Shown piece by piece: positions 13,726 to 14,747 of a DNA stretch of 14,747 nt (positions within the stretch are counted from its first letter, which is position 1; the number at the start of each line of letters is the position of its first letter). The position numbers and the translations under genes were made by a program. The DNA comes from Roseiflexaceae bacterium (GTDB taxonomy: Bacteria > Chloroflexota > Chloroflexia > Chloroflexales > Roseiflexaceae). Location: contig CANHPK010000009.1 of assembly GCA_947462525.1 (NCBI GenBank), positions 1 to 14,747 of the forward strand. Reading direction: 5' to 3'. The notes beneath the pieces were generated by a model that saw nothing but the letters and a program-made list of their open reading frames with translations, was not told the DNA's origin and made no database searches.

Positions 13726-14747
13726 ATGACGCAACTATCTTGGTTTATCGCGTTAATACCCGCAATTCCATTGCTTGGCTTTTTCCTTAATGCCCTCTTC
13801 GTGAAATCCGAAAAGGCAAACGGGATCATCGCGAGCCTCGCAGTGGCCGGCGCATTTGGCGCCGCGATTGCTGCTGTTGTTGGACTGAATGGCCTCGACG
13901 AGGCCTCACGCCAAATCAGCATCCCTCTGTGGCAATGGCTTGCCGTCGGCAAACTCGACGTGACATTTGGTCTCTACTATGACCCATTGACCGCCGTGAT
14001 GACACTCCTCATCACTGGGGTGGGGACCTTGATCCACATCTTTTCGGTCTCGTATATGCACGGCGATGCACGACCACGCCGGTACTTTGCATACCTGAAT
14101 TTGTTTGTGTTCTCGATGCTCATGCTGGTCATGTCTGATAACCTCCTGGTCCTTTTCCTCGGATGGGAAGGTGTCGGACTCTGTTCGTTCTTGCTCATCG
14201 GCCACTGGTTCGAACGCAAATCGGTCCAACCCGGCATCGTTCCGAGCGAAGCAGCAGCCAAAGCATTTGTCGTCAATCGTATCGGCGACGCAGGGATGCT
14301 CTTGGCAATGATGCTGATCTTCTCACGCTACGGCACATTGTCGTTTTTCGGTCCAGACGGCAACTCCGGGTTCTTTAGCCGATTGACCGAATCTTCCTTC
14401 ACAATGGTCAATTTGGGCTCGCTCGGTACCATATCTGTGGTGAGTGGGATCGCGTTCCTCCTGATCCTGGCGGTGGTGGGCAAGTCTGCGCAATTGCCAC
14501 TCTTTGTGTGGCTTCCTGATGCCATGGCTGGTCCAACCCCCGTATCAGCCTTGATTCACGCTGCCACCATGGTCACCGCAGGTGTCTATCTGGTGGTGCG
14601 CACCCACATGGTGTTTGACCTTGCCCCAGATGCCGCCACGTGGCTCACGATTATCGGGACCATGACTGCGCTGATCGGCGCTACCGCAGCATTGACACAG
14701 TTCGACATCAAACGTGTCCTCGCGTACTCGACCATTTCGCAGTTGGG
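13726..14747 (+). CDS. nuoL: NADH-quinone oxidoreductase subunit L, N-terminal 340 residues (3' end outside window)
   Basis: NuoL is the distal antiporter-like proton pump of complex I, with a lateral helix near its missing C-terminus. The frame from ATG 13726 stays open to the window end. Key residues are E148 in G-W-E-G-V-G-L-C-S, K253 in V-G-K-S-A-Q-L-P-L-F and H278 in A-L-I-H-A-A-T-M. They keep the spacing of E. coli K229 and H254. W-L-P-D-A-M-A-G-P-T-P-V-S-A-L precedes H278. The window stops in F-D-I-K-R-V-L-A-Y-S-T-I-S-Q-L-G. Unlike the other nuo genes it has a 45-base gap upstream and no clear Shine-Dalgarno site, only weak AGAGC-like bases. nuoM and nuoN would be expected next but are out of view. 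Confidence 0.95.
   Translation, partial: MTQLSWFIALIPAIPLLGFFLNALFVKSEKANGIIASLAVAGAFGAAIAAVVGLNGLDEASRQISIPLWQWLAVGKLDVTFGLYYDPLTAVMTLLITGVGTLIHIFSVSYMHGDARPRRYFAYLNLFVFSMLMLVMSDNLLVLFLGWEGVGLCSFLLIGHWFERKSVQPGIVPSEAAAKAFVVNRIGDAGMLLAMMLIFSRYGTLSFFGPDGNSGFFSRLTESSFTMVNLGSLGTISVVSGIAFLLILAVVGKSAQLPLFVWLPDAMAGPTPVSALIHAATMVTAGVYLVVRTHMVFDLAPDAATWLTIIGTMTALIGATAALTQFDIKRVLAYSTISQL

Overview
The window is ordinary bacterial chromosome with mid-50s GC by eye. It is densely coding, and I see no rRNA, tRNA, CRISPR array, insertion sequence or phage gene. The gene set suits a respiring, free-living bacterium. The proteins remind me most of Chloroflexota (Chloroflexia-like), in particular the ParB-fold protein, the phosphoesterase with an S-D-E-V first motif, and the Rmd-like epimerase. 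That placement is from memory and only moderately secure.

Layout, left to right. (1) Plus strand, 1-728: the C-terminal end of a GlgC-type ADP-glucose pyrophosphorylase, then a small cytidine-deaminase-fold enzyme lacking the usual ribose-binding residues. (2) Minus strand, 5367 down to 720: an NDP-sugar epimerase/reductase (Rmd/GMD-like), a one-TM protein with an SH3b domain, and a two-TM sensor histidine kinase form one tight run. After 85 bases come a metallophosphoesterase and a ParB/Srx-fold protein whose reading frames overlap by 8 bases. The minus-strand block converges on the deaminase gene with a 9-base overlap. (3) A 158-base divergent intergenic region (5368-5525) carries candidate promoters for the epimerase run and for gatB. 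(4) gatB, the aspartyl/glutamyl-tRNA amidotransferase B subunit, stands without gatA or gatC. (5) After a 133-base intergenic region with a near-consensus promoter, a complex I gene run begins: nuoF-G-H-I-J-K-L, with nuoL cut by the window end.

The nuo genes encode an NADH:quinone oxidoreductase. NuoF binds NADH and FMN. NuoG and NuoI form the Fe-S wire. NuoH, J, K and L are the proton-pumping membrane arm. The catalytic and proton-channel residues I checked are present. The run starts at nuoF with its own promoter, so nuoA-E must lie elsewhere. A dyad TTGTG-N8-CACAC overlaps the -35 box and resembles a Rex (or CRP-type) operator, which would fit NADH-responsive control.

I found no clearly undescribed system. 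The most promising items are the putative Rex-type site at nuoF, the split nuo operon, the overlapping phosphoesterase/ParB-fold pair, the orphan histidine kinase behind an SH3b protein, and the unusually frequent TAG stop codons (9 of 14 visible gene ends), several of them merged into the next gene's Shine-Dalgarno site.
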